A DNA stretch of 64,000 nucleotides from Magnetococcales bacterium (GCA_015232395.1 JADFZT010000003.1:1-64000); one strand, 5' to 3'. Shown: positions 45,605-54,585, counted from the stretch's first letter. Translations and numbers: made by a program. The notes: generated from the sequence alone by a model not told the origin.

Positions 45605-47602
45605 ATGATCCATATTGAAAATCTTCACAAAAACTATGGCCACCAAACCATCCTGGAGGGGGCCTCTCTGGTGGTACACCCTGGGGAAAAGGTGGGGCTG
45701 GTGGGCCGCAACGGCACGGGAAAATCCACTCTGTTCCGATTGATCGAAGGGTTGGAAGAGATGGATGAAGGGGAGATTCGCCTCCAGGGACGCCTGCAAA
45801 TGGGCAGCCTGCGGCAGGAACTCGCCCCTTCGGAGCGGCCCATCCTGGAAGAGGTGCTCCACGGCCACCGGGAGATGATGGCGTTGCGTTTGGAGCGAGA
45901 AAGCCTGCATGAACAACTGGAGAGCCTCCCCGCCGACAGCGACCACCATACCGCCCTCACCCAACGCTGGGGAGAGGTGGATCATCGTCTGGAGGAGCTG
46001 GACTCCTTTTCCGCCGAAGGGCGCGCCGGGGCGATTCTCATGGGCTTGGGTTTTACCCGGGCGGAGCTTGATCGGCCTCTGAGCGCCTTTTCAGGAGGGT
46101 GGCGGATGCGGGTGGCGTTGGCCGGGCTGCTTTTTTTTGGTCCGGAGTTGCTGCTGCTGGATGAACCGACCAACCATCTGGATCTGGAATCGGTGGCCTG
46201 GCTGGAGGGCCATCTTTCCCGACTTCCCGGCACGGTGGTGATCATCTCCCATCAACGGGCTTTTTTGAATCGGGTCACCCGCATCACGGTGGAGTTGGAA
46301 GAGGGTGTTCTGACCCGCTATGCCGCCCCGTTTGATCGTTTTTTGGAGCTGAAGGCGGCAGCCATTGAGCTGACTGAAAAAAATGCCGACAAGCAGGCCC
46401 GCAAAATCGCCGAGCTGGATCGCTTCATCCGCCGTTTTCGGGCCAAGGCCACCAAAGCCCGTCAGGTGCAAAGCCGCGTCAAGGCTCGGGAGCGCATCGA
46501 ACCCATAGAGCGCCACCGCTCCCCGAAGCAGGCCCCCAAAATCCGCTTGCCCAAGCCCAACCCCTGTGCCCGGGAGACTTTGACCGCTCACGATCTGGCA
46601 AAATCATTCAACGGGGCTCTCGTGTTCAAAAACGCCTCTGTCGAGATGCAACGGGGGGATAAGGTGGGGCTGTTGGGGCCTAATGGTGCGGGAAAATCGA
46701 CCTTACTGAAGCTCCTGGCCAGCGCACTGACCCCGGATACCGGCACCATCACCCTGGGTGACCGGGTGAAGAGCGCCCTTTTTACCCAGCACGCCATGGA
46801 TAGCTTGAATCTCAACCACACGGTGCTTGCTTCAGCCACCGAGACTGCCCGCCCCAACACCAAGGAAACCGATATTCGCACGCTGCTGGGGGGGTTTCTC
46901 TTTTCCGGGGATGCGGTTTTCAAGGAGATCCCGGTGCTTTCCGGGGGAGAAAAGGCGCGGTTGGCTTTGGCGCGGCTGTTTTTGACCGGGGCCAATCTGC
47001 TCCTGTTGGATGAGCCCACCAACCATCTGGATATGGAAGCCAGGACGGCTCTTGAAGAGGCTTTGGAAGAGTATGGCGGAACGCTGGTGTTGGTTTCCCA
47101 TGACCGGGATTTACTGGAAGCGGCCTGCACCCGTTATCTGGTGGTTTCGGGGGGGCGGGTGGAAGCTTTGGATGGTTCGTTGGATGACTATCTGGAGCGG
47201 GTGACCAGCCAAAGGGGCACGGTGGGATCAGCCCGCAGCGATGGCTCGGATGTCTCCAAGCCGGACACGGGTAGCCGGGCCAAAGCCAAGGAGAACAAAC
47301 GCCTCGCCGCCCAAATCCGTAACAAGCTCCACCAGGAGACCAAACGCTTGCGGCAAAAGGCGGATAAGATGGAAGGTCGCATCCAGGAGTTGGAAGAAAA
47401 AAAAGAGAACATCGACACCCGCCTCACCGACCCGGGCCTCTATGAGGAGTCCCAAAAGTCGCACCTGACGGAGCTTCTCGATCAAAACCGAATCGTCGCC
47501 CAGGAGTTGGAGCAAACCATGAACGATTGGGAAGGGGCTTCCATGGAGATCGAAGAAAAAGAGGAAGCTGCCCGGAAGGCGCTGGAAGGGTTGGAGGGGT
47601 GA
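45605..47602 (+). CDS. ABC-F family ATP-binding protein (YheS/Uup-like)
   Basis: 665-residue soluble protein with two ABC domains: Walker A GRNGTGKST and GPNGAGKST, signatures FSGGWRMRVALA and LSGGEKARLALA, and Walker B LLLLDEPTNHLD twice. A charged linker lies between them and a coiled-coil tail follows (KRLAAQIRNKLHQETKRLRQKADKMEGRIQELEEKK). There are no membrane domains. ABC-F proteins act on ribosomes (translation factors or antibiotic protection) rather than transport; the C-terminal coiled coil fits the YheS/Uup groups. Converges on the TOPRIM gene with only 11 nt between stops. Confidence 0.93.
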   Translation: MIHIENLHKNYGHQTILEGASLVVHPGEKVGLVGRNGTGKSTLFRLIEGLEEMDEGEIRLQGRLQMGSLRQELAPSERPILEEVLHGHREMMALRLERESLHEQLESLPADSDHHTALTQRWGEVDHRLEELDSFSAEGRAGAILMGLGFTRAELDRPLSAFSGGWRMRVALAGLLFFGPELLLLDEPTNHLDLESVAWLEGHLSRLPGTVVIISHQRAFLNRVTRITVELEEGVLTRYAAPFDRFLELKAAAIELTEKNADKQARKIAELDRFIRRFRAKATKARQVQSRVKARERIEPIERHRSPKQAPKIRLPKPNPCARETLTAHDLAKSFNGALVFKNASVEMQRGDKVGLLGPNGAGKSTLLKLLASALTPDTGTITLGDRVKSALFTQHAMDSLNLNHTVLASATETARPNTKETDIRTLLGGFLFSGDAVFKEIPVLSGGEKARLALARLFLTGANLLLLDEPTNHLDMEARTALEEALEEYGGTLVLVSHDRDLLEAACTRYLVVSGGRVEALDGSLDDYLERVTSQRGTVGSARSDGSDVSKPDTGSRAKAKENKRLAAQIRNKLHQETKRLRQKADKMEGRIQELEEKKENIDTRLTDPGLYEESQKSHLTELLDQNRIVAQELEQTMNDWEGASMEIEEKEEAARKALEGLEG

Positions 47603-47613
47603 ATCCGCGGTTA

Positions 47614-48276
47614 TCAGGAGGTGGATTTCACAGCTGGATAGATCGAAAGTTCCCGACGGTGACGCCCAGCCAGCCAGAGGAGGGTTTTTTCAAAATGTTG
47701 GAAGGAGCGGGAGTTGGATCGCAACCGCTCCCAATCCAATCCGGCCAATAATCGAGTCTGATCCCGGGTTGGTTTGTAGCGCTTACTGGACCCCATCAAA
47801 CCACTCAACTGCTCCTTGGCTCCCCGGATCTCCTCCATATCCTTTTCGACATCAAACGATTCCAATTGCCAACGATAATCCGGGAATTGCTCGGCAAGAG
47901 TCGGCAGGGAAAAAAGAAACAGGGTTTCAAACTCCCGGTGGAAAAAAACGATCCCGACCGGTTTTTCTTCTGGCCGGTGCATCCGCTGGATACGCTGAGA
48001 AAACGCCCGGACCACCTCCAAAGGGCAGGCGTCGTCACAATCCACCACCAGCAACACCGAATCTCCATCCCGCCTGGTACAGGCATAGTGAACAAATTTT
48101 TCCAGCTCCCCTTCCCGCTCCAGCTTGGGGATATCCCCTACCTTGATGGGATTTCTGGCCGGATGGATCCCTTTGATACCAAGCTGGTTCAAGGTGAGAG
48201 GAATGAGCTTACCCACCGCCTCCTTATCCCCCTCCCCCTCCACCAGGAGCACCGGCTTGTGGAAGGGCCTGCTCAT
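47614..48276 (-). CDS. TOPRIM-like DUF4276-type protein, partner of an AAA ATPase
   Basis: 220 residues. Glu13 in LLVEGEGDKEAV and the DxD pair Asp79/Asp81 in LLVVDCDDACP are the metal-binding pattern of TOPRIM nucleases. The C-terminal helical part carries KRYKPTRDQTRLLAGLDWERLRS, typical of DUF4276. It overlaps the end of the upstream ATPase gene by 4 nt. AAA plus TOPRIM gene pairs related to OLD, PARIS and Gabija act in phage defence through nucleic-acid cleavage; assignment here is by architecture only. Confidence 0.8.
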   Translation of the reverse strand: MSRPFHKPVLLVEGEGDKEAVGKLIPLTLNQLGIKGIHPARNPIKVGDIPKLEREGELEKFVHYACTRRDGDSVLLVVDCDDACPLEVVRAFSQRIQRMHRPEEKPVGIVFFHREFETLFLFSLPTLAEQFPDYRWQLESFDVEKDMEEIRGAKEQLSGLMGSSKRYKPTRDQTRLLAGLDWERLRSNSRSFQHFEKTLLWLAGRHRRELSIYPAVKSTS

Positions 48277-49427
48277 TCGCTGTAGAGCCCTTCCCGGCTC
48301 ATCAACTCCCCAAGTGAAAACAACCGGTTCCGAACCGCATCCACCTGGGCTTGATTGATGGGACCAACCTTCGTCACCCCATCCACCATCTCCACGGCAT
48401 GAATATGCTCTGGATCAAAATGATCCACCAGATCCGGGCTGTGGGTGGTGACGATAATCTGGGTCTGGTCGCTCACCTCTTTGATGGCATCGGCAATTAC
48501 CGCCAACACGCCTGGATGAACGGTTTGCTCCGGCTCTTCCAGGGCTATCGTTCCAGTTTTCTCCGGCTGATAAAGAGCGGTCAGCAGCCCCAATACCCGA
48601 AGTGTGCCATCCGAGAGTTGAGAAACCTGGAAATCATGCCCCTTGCCATCACTCTCCCTAACTCGGAAAACGGGTACCATCATCCCACCAAGACTCTGAA
48701 TCCGAATAGCCTCCAAGCTGGGCATGATACGTTGTAGAGCAGATATGATCTCCTGCTTCGCTTCCTTCCCACTATCCAGCTTGGGCATCATTTTGAAGAT
48801 GGAAGTCAAATTGCTTCCATCGGAGTTCAACTGCTTGTCATTGGAAGGGTTTTGAGGTGCTCGGAGGGTATTTGGGAAAATTGAATAAGTATCACAACGA
48901 ACCAAACTACCATGAAGCGCAGAAAATGGACCAACATGCAAATTGAAAAACAAATCGCTCTTATCTCTAAGAATGTATCTATCCGTTATTTCGCTATTGG
49001 AAGACTTTATTGTTCCTTTTTTATCACGAAAAAATTCAACAAAACCATCACAAGGAAATTCATAATCAAGCTCAAATCCCACAGATTGTGCCAATAAAAA
49101 ACCTTCTTCTTTGATAACCGAGTAATCACCTTTAAAGGATCCTAGAGAAAATTTAAGCCCACCTTGAAGAAAATCATTTTTAACATGCACTTCAAAGGAA
49201 ACTTGCTTCGCCCCCCGGGGAGTCCACTGCCGAATAGTATCAATCCCATGCCGATCTGAAACAGCCCGATCCAGCCCAAAACGCAGCGCATCCCGAACAA
49301 ATTTCAGGGCGTCCACCACGTTGCTTTTGCCGGAGCCGTTGGGGCCCACCAAAATATTGATGGGTCCGAGTTTCAGATCCAGATGCTCAATGCTTTTATA
49401 GTGTTTGATGATGAGGCGGGTAATCAT
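48273..49427 (-). CDS. OLD/SMC-like AAA ATPase (AAA_21 type)
   Basis: 384 residues: Walker A LVGPNGSGKSNVVDAL at the N-terminus, ABC-type signature region VSQLSDGTLRVLGLLTAL, Walker B TIALEEPEQTVHPG and H-loop TTHSPDLVDHF. The middle part (about 120-220) is A/T-richer than the surrounding genes and more variable, as seen in defence ATPases. Coupled by a 4-nt overlap to a TOPRIM protein. Together they form a likely two-gene anti-phage module. Confidence 0.88.
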   Translation of the reverse strand: MITRLIIKHYKSIEHLDLKLGPINILVGPNGSGKSNVVDALKFVRDALRFGLDRAVSDRHGIDTIRQWTPRGAKQVSFEVHVKNDFLQGGLKFSLGSFKGDYSVIKEEGFLLAQSVGFELDYEFPCDGFVEFFRDKKGTIKSSNSEITDRYILRDKSDLFFNLHVGPFSALHGSLVRCDTYSIFPNTLRAPQNPSNDKQLNSDGSNLTSIFKMMPKLDSGKEAKQEIISALQRIMPSLEAIRIQSLGGMMVPVFRVRESDGKGHDFQVSQLSDGTLRVLGLLTALYQPEKTGTIALEEPEQTVHPGVLAVIADAIKEVSDQTQIIVTTHSPDLVDHFDPEHIHAVEMVDGVTKVGPINQAQVDAVRNRLFSLGELMSREGLYSE

Positions 49428-49540
49428 GAAAATCCGCTCCTGACAGCAAGATGAAACAGGACATGGGGAAACATTGCCCCAAAATCAGGAGGGTTGGCAA
49501 GCTGAGAAGATAACTTTATCCGTACCGAAGAGAAAAACCG

Positions 49541-50371
49541 CTAATCCAACAACTCCAACACCATCTGCGGTTGCAGGTTGGCTTGGGCCAATATCGCTAC
49601 CCCCGCTTGTTGCAAGATCGCATTGCGCGCCAGCCCCGTAGTCTCCTCGGCGATGTCGGCGTCGATGATTCGGGAGCGGGCCATGTCGGTGTTGTCGGAA
49701 ATGTTTTCCAGGTTGGATATAATCGACTCAAAGCGGTTTTGCGCCGCACCCAACGTCGCCCGGATCGAAGTCACCGAATCCAAAGCGTTATCCACCAAGC
49801 CAATCGCCGTGGAAGCCGAACCCGTGGTGGAAACGTTGACCTTTTCACCACCCGTGGAAAAACCCAAAGCACTCGCACCCGCATCATCAATGGAGATGGT
49901 GATGGTCTGACCCGCGTTCGCCCCCACATGGAAGGTCTTTCCGGTAAAAGTGCCGCTGAGGAGTACCGTGTCGTTAAACTCGGTATATTCGGCAATCCGG
50001 TCGATCTCCGAAACCAAGTCCGCCACCTGAACCTGCAAATCATAGCGGTCGTTGTCGGTGAGGGTCGAAGTGCTCGCCTGCACCGCCATATCGCGGATAT
50101 CCTGAAGGGCGGCAGTGGTCTCTTCCAAGGCGTCGTCGGCAATCTGAGCCAGAGAAAGCCCATCATTGGCGTTGGCGACCGCTTGGTTCAAGCCACGAAT
50201 CTGTGCTGTCAGGCGGGTGCTGACCGAAAGTTCGGCAGCTCCATCCTTGGCGCCGTTGATTCTGAGACCGGAAGAAAGGCGTTCGAAATTAACGTTGAGG
50301 GCGCTGGTAGACGAGCGCAGATAGCGCTGCACCAGCAACGATGCAGAGTTGCTGTTGATCGAGAGAGCCAT
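49541..50371 (-). CDS. fliC: Flagellin
   Basis: 276-residue flagellar filament protein. The conserved N-terminal D0/D1 helices (INSNSASLLVQRYLRSSTSALN, RLSSGLRINGAKDGAAELSVS) and C-terminal helix (MARSRIIDADIAEETTGLARNAILQQAG ...) are present, with a short central region (about 130-190), so D2/D3 domains are essentially absent. ATG with GGAGA upstream and a sigma-70-like promoter at 50476-50504. No flagellar assembly genes adjoin, and there may be other flagellin copies elsewhere, as is usual in magnetotactic cocci. Confidence 0.95.
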   Translation of the reverse strand: MALSINSNSASLLVQRYLRSSTSALNVNFERLSSGLRINGAKDGAAELSVSTRLTAQIRGLNQAVANANDGLSLAQIADDALEETTAALQDIRDMAVQASTSTLTDNDRYDLQVQVADLVSEIDRIAEYTEFNDTVLLSGTFTGKTFHVGANAGQTITISIDDAGASALGFSTGGEKVNVSTTGSASTAIGLVDNALDSVTSIRATLGAAQNRFESIISNLENISDNTDMARSRIIDADIAEETTGLARNAILQQAGVAILAQANLQPQMVLELLD

Positions 50372-50475
50372 GTCAAAGTCTCCAACTTATACGTCAGGGA
50401 GTGGGTTGCCCCATACCTCGTCAGGATGACGGGGGAGCGTGTGCCTTTTCGGCTTTATACTCCTCTGATCATCCC

Positions 50476-50504
50476 AATTTAGTGGACACAAAGCCCACTG
50501 TCAA
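50476..50504 (-). promoter_or_regulatory. Sigma-70-like promoter of the flagellin gene
   Basis: TTGACA (50504-50499) and TAAATT (50481-50476) are 17 nt apart on the minus strand, about 105 nt before the flagellin ATG. No convincing sigma-28 or sigma-54 site was seen, which is unusual for a flagellin gene. Confidence 0.55.
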
Positions 50505-50639
50505 GCAGCTGTAGAGGTTCGCACTCCACCTCTTCATATTCTCTTCGGCTGGTCAGCGCGTTTGGTTGAATGAAAAATTTGGGCAGGGTGAAAAAAAATG
50601 ACAAGGAAGGATGAAGGGTGTGGTCACCTTGGCAGCTTG

Positions 50640-50882
50640 TAAATTGAAAAAGGGAAAATCACAAAGATAAAAAAGGAAAAATCAAAAGATAAAATCAAAA
50701 GATAAAATCAAAAGAAAAACCGTGGGGGCTCGCCCCCACACCCCCAGGGGGTTGTAAAGCAAAATCAAAAGATAAAATCAAAAAATTGAAAACAAAATCA
50801 AAGGATTGAAAGCAAAATCAAGATCAAAGGAAAAACCTTGGAGGGAAAGAATTCCCCCCAATCCCCCCATCTTTTTTTTTAA
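50640..50882 (+). repeat. Noncoding hairpin plus A-rich tandem-repeat element, copy A
   Basis: Contains AAAATCAAAAGAT-type tandem repeats (50640-50715 and 50760-50835), the palindrome GTGGGGGC-TC-GCCCCCAC (50722-50739), CCCCCAGGGGG (50741-50751), TTGTAAAGC, and an end block AAGGAAAAACCTT ... AAGAATTCCCCC followed by a T run (to 50882). A second copy in inverted orientation is at 53545-53800. No coding potential. Downstream of the UPF0104 gene on the minus strand. Confidence 0.85.
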
Positions 50883-50912
50883 TAGTTTAAATTCAAAAGA
50901 CTAAAAAAAACA

Positions 50913-51953
50913 TCACCCTTCAGCCTCCTTCAATGCACTCTCCACATCATCACGGTAAAAAAGATACGCCGCCAACCCCGGCAACGACGCCAACACCACA
51001 CTAATCCGATAAACGAAAAAAATAGTGCCATACGCCGCACCACTCACAACCGGCTCCACCCAACGACATACCTGATCAAATGCCGCCTCCCCAACCCCAA
51101 TCCCACCCGGACTCACAGGCAACACATTCGCCAACCACGTCCAAGGCGTAACAAACGCATACCCCAAAGGCGAAACCCCATCAATCCCCACCAAAATCGC
51201 CAACACCACCAAACTCAAAATCCCCAAAATCTGCATCAATAACGACACCCCAAACACCCCAACCAAACGCCAACCACCCCGCCGATATAAAACAATCGCC
51301 TCCTCCACACGACGCAAAATCCCCACCCGACCAAATAATTCCCGAAGCCTCTCACTCCGACGCCACACCAAATGAATCACCACCACCCCCAACGGCGCGC
51401 CAACCACCAACACCACCGCCACCAAACCCAATAACTGCAACGGACGATTGGCCAACACCTCCCCAGGGTTCAAAACCATCACAACAACACACAAAACAAA
51501 CAACGTATAAAGCCCAACCAAACGATCCACAAAAATGGAAATCACCGCCGCCGAACGCCTATCCGGTGCCGCCCGCACCCCATAAGCAATCCGCAAAGCA
51601 TCCCCCCCCACCCCACCACCCGGCAGAAAAGAATTAAAAAACAATCCGATAAACGTAATCTGAATGGTCTTGAAAAAAGGCAGACATATCCCCTGACACT
51701 CCAACAACAAGCGCCAACGATAAGCCGCCACCACAATCACCCCCAAATTAAACACCACCACCCCAGCAAACAGCCAAGGATGAATACCAGTAGCCAAAAG
51801 CATCCCCGGATCCAACTTCCCCCGCTGCACCAACCAAGTCACAATACCAACAGCAACAGCCAACTTAAGGCCAAACCAAAATCCAGCGCGTGCGCGCTTG
51901 CCCCCAGCAGAAAAATTTTCCTGGGGGTCGGATGGAACCTCTGGCTTATCCAC
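50913..51953 (-). CDS. UPF0104/lysylphosphatidylglycerol synthetase-type membrane protein
   Basis: 346 residues with seven or eight membrane helices and the family hallmarks YRWRLLLECQG, FFNSFLPGGGVGGDALRI, VDRLVGLYTL and LPVSPGGIGVGEAAF. Related proteins are lipid flippases or glycolipid-associated (the AglD/MprF membrane domain). There is no attached aminoacyl-transferase domain, so the role is uncertain. Its codon use is strongly G/T-biased compared with neighbouring genes, which hints at a different history. Lies inside the segment bracketed by two inverted repeat elements. Confidence 0.88.
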   Translation of the reverse strand: MDKPEVPSDPQENFSAGGKRARAGFWFGLKLAVAVGIVTWLVQRGKLDPGMLLATGIHPWLFAGVVVFNLGVIVVAAYRWRLLLECQGICLPFFKTIQITFIGLFFNSFLPGGGVGGDALRIAYGVRAAPDRRSAAVISIFVDRLVGLYTLFVLCVVVMVLNPGEVLANRPLQLLGLVAVVLVVGAPLGVVVIHLVWRRSERLRELFGRVGILRRVEEAIVLYRRGGWRLVGVFGVSLLMQILGILSLVVLAILVGIDGVSPLGYAFVTPWTWLANVLPVSPGGIGVGEAAFDQVCRWVEPVVSGAAYGTIFFVYRISVVLASLPGLAAYLFYRDDVESALKEAEG

Positions 51954-51981
51954 GAGAGATTGGCCTGGACAGGGCTTCAGG

Positions 51982-52410
51982 CTATTGCAGGGTTTTCAGG
52001 TAGGAAATCAAATCCTGACGATTTTCCGCACTGGTGACGCCATCGAAGGAAATAGGATGGTCGGAATCCTTTTTGGCCATGCGGGTGTCAGGTATGAACT
52101 GGCTGGGGTCAGTGATGAAGGCTTCCAGATTTTTGTCATCCCAGACGAAAGGATCCATCTCGACCATTTTGGTGAAAGCCGGGCTGTAGGCAAATCCGGT
52201 GATGCCCGCAGGACGATTATAAATCCCCCAGAGGAACGGCCCCTTTTCATGGATCTGCTCAACGGTCAGATCGTGACACACCTCGCAGTTGTTTTCTGCA
52301 AGCCGCTTGCCGATGGCCACATCCCCCGAAAACCAACGCATCCCAGCCACCAACAGCAGGGTAACGCCCAGAATGGACATGATGGTGATAAATATCTTGA
52401 CCGTATTCAC
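51982..52410 (-). CDS. Membrane-anchored class I cytochrome c
   Basis: 142 residues: N-terminal signal-anchor helix (VKIFITIMSILGVTLLLVAG), haem site CEVCH (NNCEVCHDLTVEQIHEKGPFLWGI), and distal methionine in IPDTRMA, ending with the helix NRQDLISYLKTL. Resembles CycM/cytochrome c552-type periplasmic electron carriers. ATG at 52410. Followed 28 nt later by the UPF0104 gene. Probably carries electrons between the bc1 complex and a terminal oxidase. Confidence 0.92.
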   Translation of the reverse strand: MNTVKIFITIMSILGVTLLLVAGMRWFSGDVAIGKRLAENNCEVCHDLTVEQIHEKGPFLWGIYNRPAGITGFAYSPAFTKMVEMDPFVWDDKNLEAFITDPSQFIPDTRMAKKDSDHPISFDGVTSAENRQDLISYLKTLQ

Positions 52411-52659
52411 AGGATGGCGGGCCTTTTTTAATCGGAAGGACTGGGGACGTTTTTCACCCTACGATTAACGTGAAAAATCAACAGAAAGTCAAGCTCAAAG
52501 TAACCCCTTCCCAACGCTCTGACAGCGGCCTCCACAGATCCTGGACAACAGTTTGAAGCAAAGCACGATCAAAAAATCGCCCTGGGGGAGGAATAACGCC
52601 CTCAAACCAAAGCCGCCAAGCCCTTTTTTCCAAATCCGCTCACCCTGGGAAATCAAGCC

Positions 52660-53499
52660 TCAATCCCGGTCACGATCTGGCAGGGTAATGCGTTTGCTGA
52701 TGCCGCGTTTTTTGGGTGCGGTGGGTGTGGTCAGTTCTGGCGGCATGGTTTGGGCAGTGGGCGGCGGGGGTGCTGGGGTTTGGGGCATGGGGGGATGATG
52801 GTTTGGAGTCTGGTGTGAGTTTGGCAGTTGTTGTGGGGGATGTGGGGGTTGTTGTTGTGTTGGTGGCCAGGGGGGTTGAGCGGGTGTTGGGGATCCTCCG
52901 CCGAACCAGCCTGCGATTTTGCTGAACAGGGATGAAATGCCTCGCCACAAGCGGGGTAGCAGCCAGATGAGAAACAGCAGAAAAACGAACAGTCCGATTA
53001 AAAACAGCACGGGGTGTTGCAGCGCTGCCCACAAGCCGCCGATAACTGCCAAATCTTCGGCAAAGGAGGCGGTCCAGTTGGAGAAGGGTTCCGGGGAGGT
53101 GTTGATCATCACCCGGCTGCCTGCTTTGGTGACGTGGCTGGTGGTTGCCAGTGTACCCCCGACGATACCGGCTGCGATGACCCCGGCTTGGGAGACATCT
53201 CCCACGGCTCCGGCGGCCATCACCACGCCTGCGGGAATTCGCACGAAGGTGTGCAGGGTATCCCAGGCGGTATCGACTCCCGGGGTTTTATCGGCGAAGA
53301 ATTCCACTGCATACATTAATCCGGCAGCTCCGATGACCAGGGGATTGCCCAGCACTTCCAGGTCTGGGGGCAGGACCATGTTATCGGTCATGCTCATAAA
53401 TCCCAGGGTAAGCATGGTGGCGTAGAGGTTGATGCCACTGGCCCATCCTACTCCCATGGCGAGTGCTATGGCGGTAATAAGCTCTTGATAGGCTTCCAA
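52660..53499 (-). CDS. DUF4126 membrane protein with Pro/His/Gln-rich tail
   Basis: 279 residues. The N-terminal 195 residues match the DUF4126 pattern: AIALAMGVGWASGINLYATML, EFFADKTPGVDTAWDTLHTF, RIPAGVVMAAGAV and two C-terminal helices. The remaining 75 residues are a Pro/Gln/His/Thr-rich low-complexity tail with no recognised function, G/T-rich at the DNA level on the plus strand. Function of DUF4126 proteins is unknown. First gene of the bracketed segment. Confidence 0.85.
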   Translation of the reverse strand: MEAYQELITAIALAMGVGWASGINLYATMLTLGFMSMTDNMVLPPDLEVLGNPLVIGAAGLMYAVEFFADKTPGVDTAWDTLHTFVRIPAGVVMAAGAVGDVSQAGVIAAGIVGGTLATTSHVTKAGSRVMINTSPEPFSNWTASFAEDLAVIGGLWAALQHPVLFLIGLFVFLLFLIWLLPRLWRGISSLFSKIAGWFGGGSPTPAQPPWPPTQQQPPHPPQQLPNSHQTPNHHPPMPQTPAPPPPTAQTMPPELTTPTAPKKRGISKRITLPDRDRD

Positions 53500-53544
53500 T
53501 TCCCAGCTCCCGGGTCAAATGATATGGTTTTGACTCTAACTATT

Positions 53545-53800
53545 AAAAAAAAAGATGGGGGCTTGGGGGAATTCTTTCCCCCAAAGGTTTTTCCTTTGAT
53601 CTTATCCTTTGATCTTATCCTTTGATCTTATCCTTTGATCTTATGATCTTATCCTTTGATCTTATCCTTTGATCTTATGATCTTATCCTTTGATCTTATC
53701 CTTTGATCTTATAATCTTATCCTTTGATCTTATCCTTTGATTTTGCTTTACAACCCCCTGGGGGTGTGGGGGCTTGCCCCCACGGTCTTGTCTTTGATCT
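53545..53800 (-). repeat. Noncoding hairpin plus 13-bp tandem-repeat element, copy B (inverted)
   Basis: Inverted relative to copy A. Order on the plus strand: A run, GGGGG block with AATTC, then 13-bp CCTTTGATCTTAT units from 53592 to 53732 arranged as 4, 2, 2 and 2 units separated by 8-bp partial units (GATCTTAT or AATCTTAT), then GCTTTACAA, CCCCCTGGGGG (53754-53764) and GTGGGGGC-TT-GCCCCCAC (53766-53783). The tandem part is a variable-number repeat candidate. Confidence 0.88.
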
Positions 53801-53855
53801 TAGTCGTTCTATCTATATTCTTAGTCATTCCAAATAAAAATGGCACATCAGGCTT

Positions 53856-53890
53856 GATTGATGCGGTTCGCGTTGCTCACCACATCCTAC
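53856..53890. repeat. REP-like hairpin, third copy
   Basis: GATGCGGTTCGCGTTGCTCA followed by CCACATCCTA, nearly identical to the second copy at 33745-33777. Confidence 0.78.
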
Positions 53891-54057
53891 GCAAATTTCC
53901 TCCCGGAAATGCCATATCGGGGTAAAGCGTGCGTGCCATTCTAAAGTTGGAATGACGATATCCTTTGGCCTTGTTTTTGGTCTTGGATCTTTCCCCTCGA
54001 AGCGTCAAACGCATGAAATATAACGCTTTCAGCCCCCCTCTTAGACACCCAATGACA

Positions 54058-54585
54058 TCAGATCCGTTCGCCCCCCACGGATGTCTCCGAGCTTTCCCCA
54101 TCGTCATTATTATCATCTTCGGAGAGGGATGAGGGGATACCGATGCGTCCGACTTTGTCGAAGGGGATGGATCCGGCCAGGGGCAGGTCGATATCCACGT
54201 CGCCGTAGATATTATAATCCAGGTAGGTTTTACGATCCTTGATGATTTTGGCAATGCGGCTGATGGTGCTGAAAAGATCGGTGGTCACCTCGACGCTCAG
54301 GCGAATTTCGCCATAGGAGGGAACGGTAAAGGGTTCGGAGCGGATGCCTTTGGCGATGGGCTCGTCATCAAGATCAAGTTGAAACTTCATGGCGCTCACA
54401 GGCAGGGGCACGGCGTTGGGGTTTTCCACCAGGAGCTTTAGCCGATAGCGCTGCTCAAAAAAATTGGCTTTGACGATATTGAGTCCTGCCAGAGAGATCT
54501 CCGGGGGATCCAGCACCTTGGGCGCTGTGGCACAACCGGCCAACATCAACGAAAGAAGCACCACCAACCATTTTTTAATCCCCAT
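54058..54585 (-). CDS. LEA14/WHy-domain lipoprotein
   Basis: About 175 residues. Lipoprotein signal KKWLVVLLSLMLAGC with the lipobox LAGC, then a WHy (water stress and hypersensitive response) domain: ISLAGLNIVKANFFEQRYRLKLLVENPNAVPLPVSAMKFQL. The tail is acidic (SEDDNNDDGESSE). Such LEA-type 2 lipoproteins are envelope proteins of poorly known function. Two adjacent ATGs; 54585 has GGAGG at 6 nt, 54588 is the alternative. Lies 74 nt downstream of the DUF523 gene. Confidence 0.86.
   Translation of the reverse strand: MGIKKWLVVLLSLMLAGCATAPKVLDPPEISLAGLNIVKANFFEQRYRLKLLVENPNAVPLPVSAMKFQLDLDDEPIAKGIRSEPFTVPSYGEIRLSVEVTTDLFSTISRIAKIIKDRKTYLDYNIYGDVDIDLPLAGSIPFDKVGRIGIPSSLSEDDNNDDGESSETSVGGERI

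Larger units (their letters stand above)
53500..54057. other. Repeat-rich intergenic region
   Basis: No gene. Contains the second copy of the hairpin/tandem-repeat element (53545-53800) and a REP-like hairpin (53856-53890). Confidence 0.75.

Noticed and set aside
53592-53745. CRISPR-like array
   Set aside because: Repeats are contiguous 13-bp units with no spacers of unique sequence and no cas genes.
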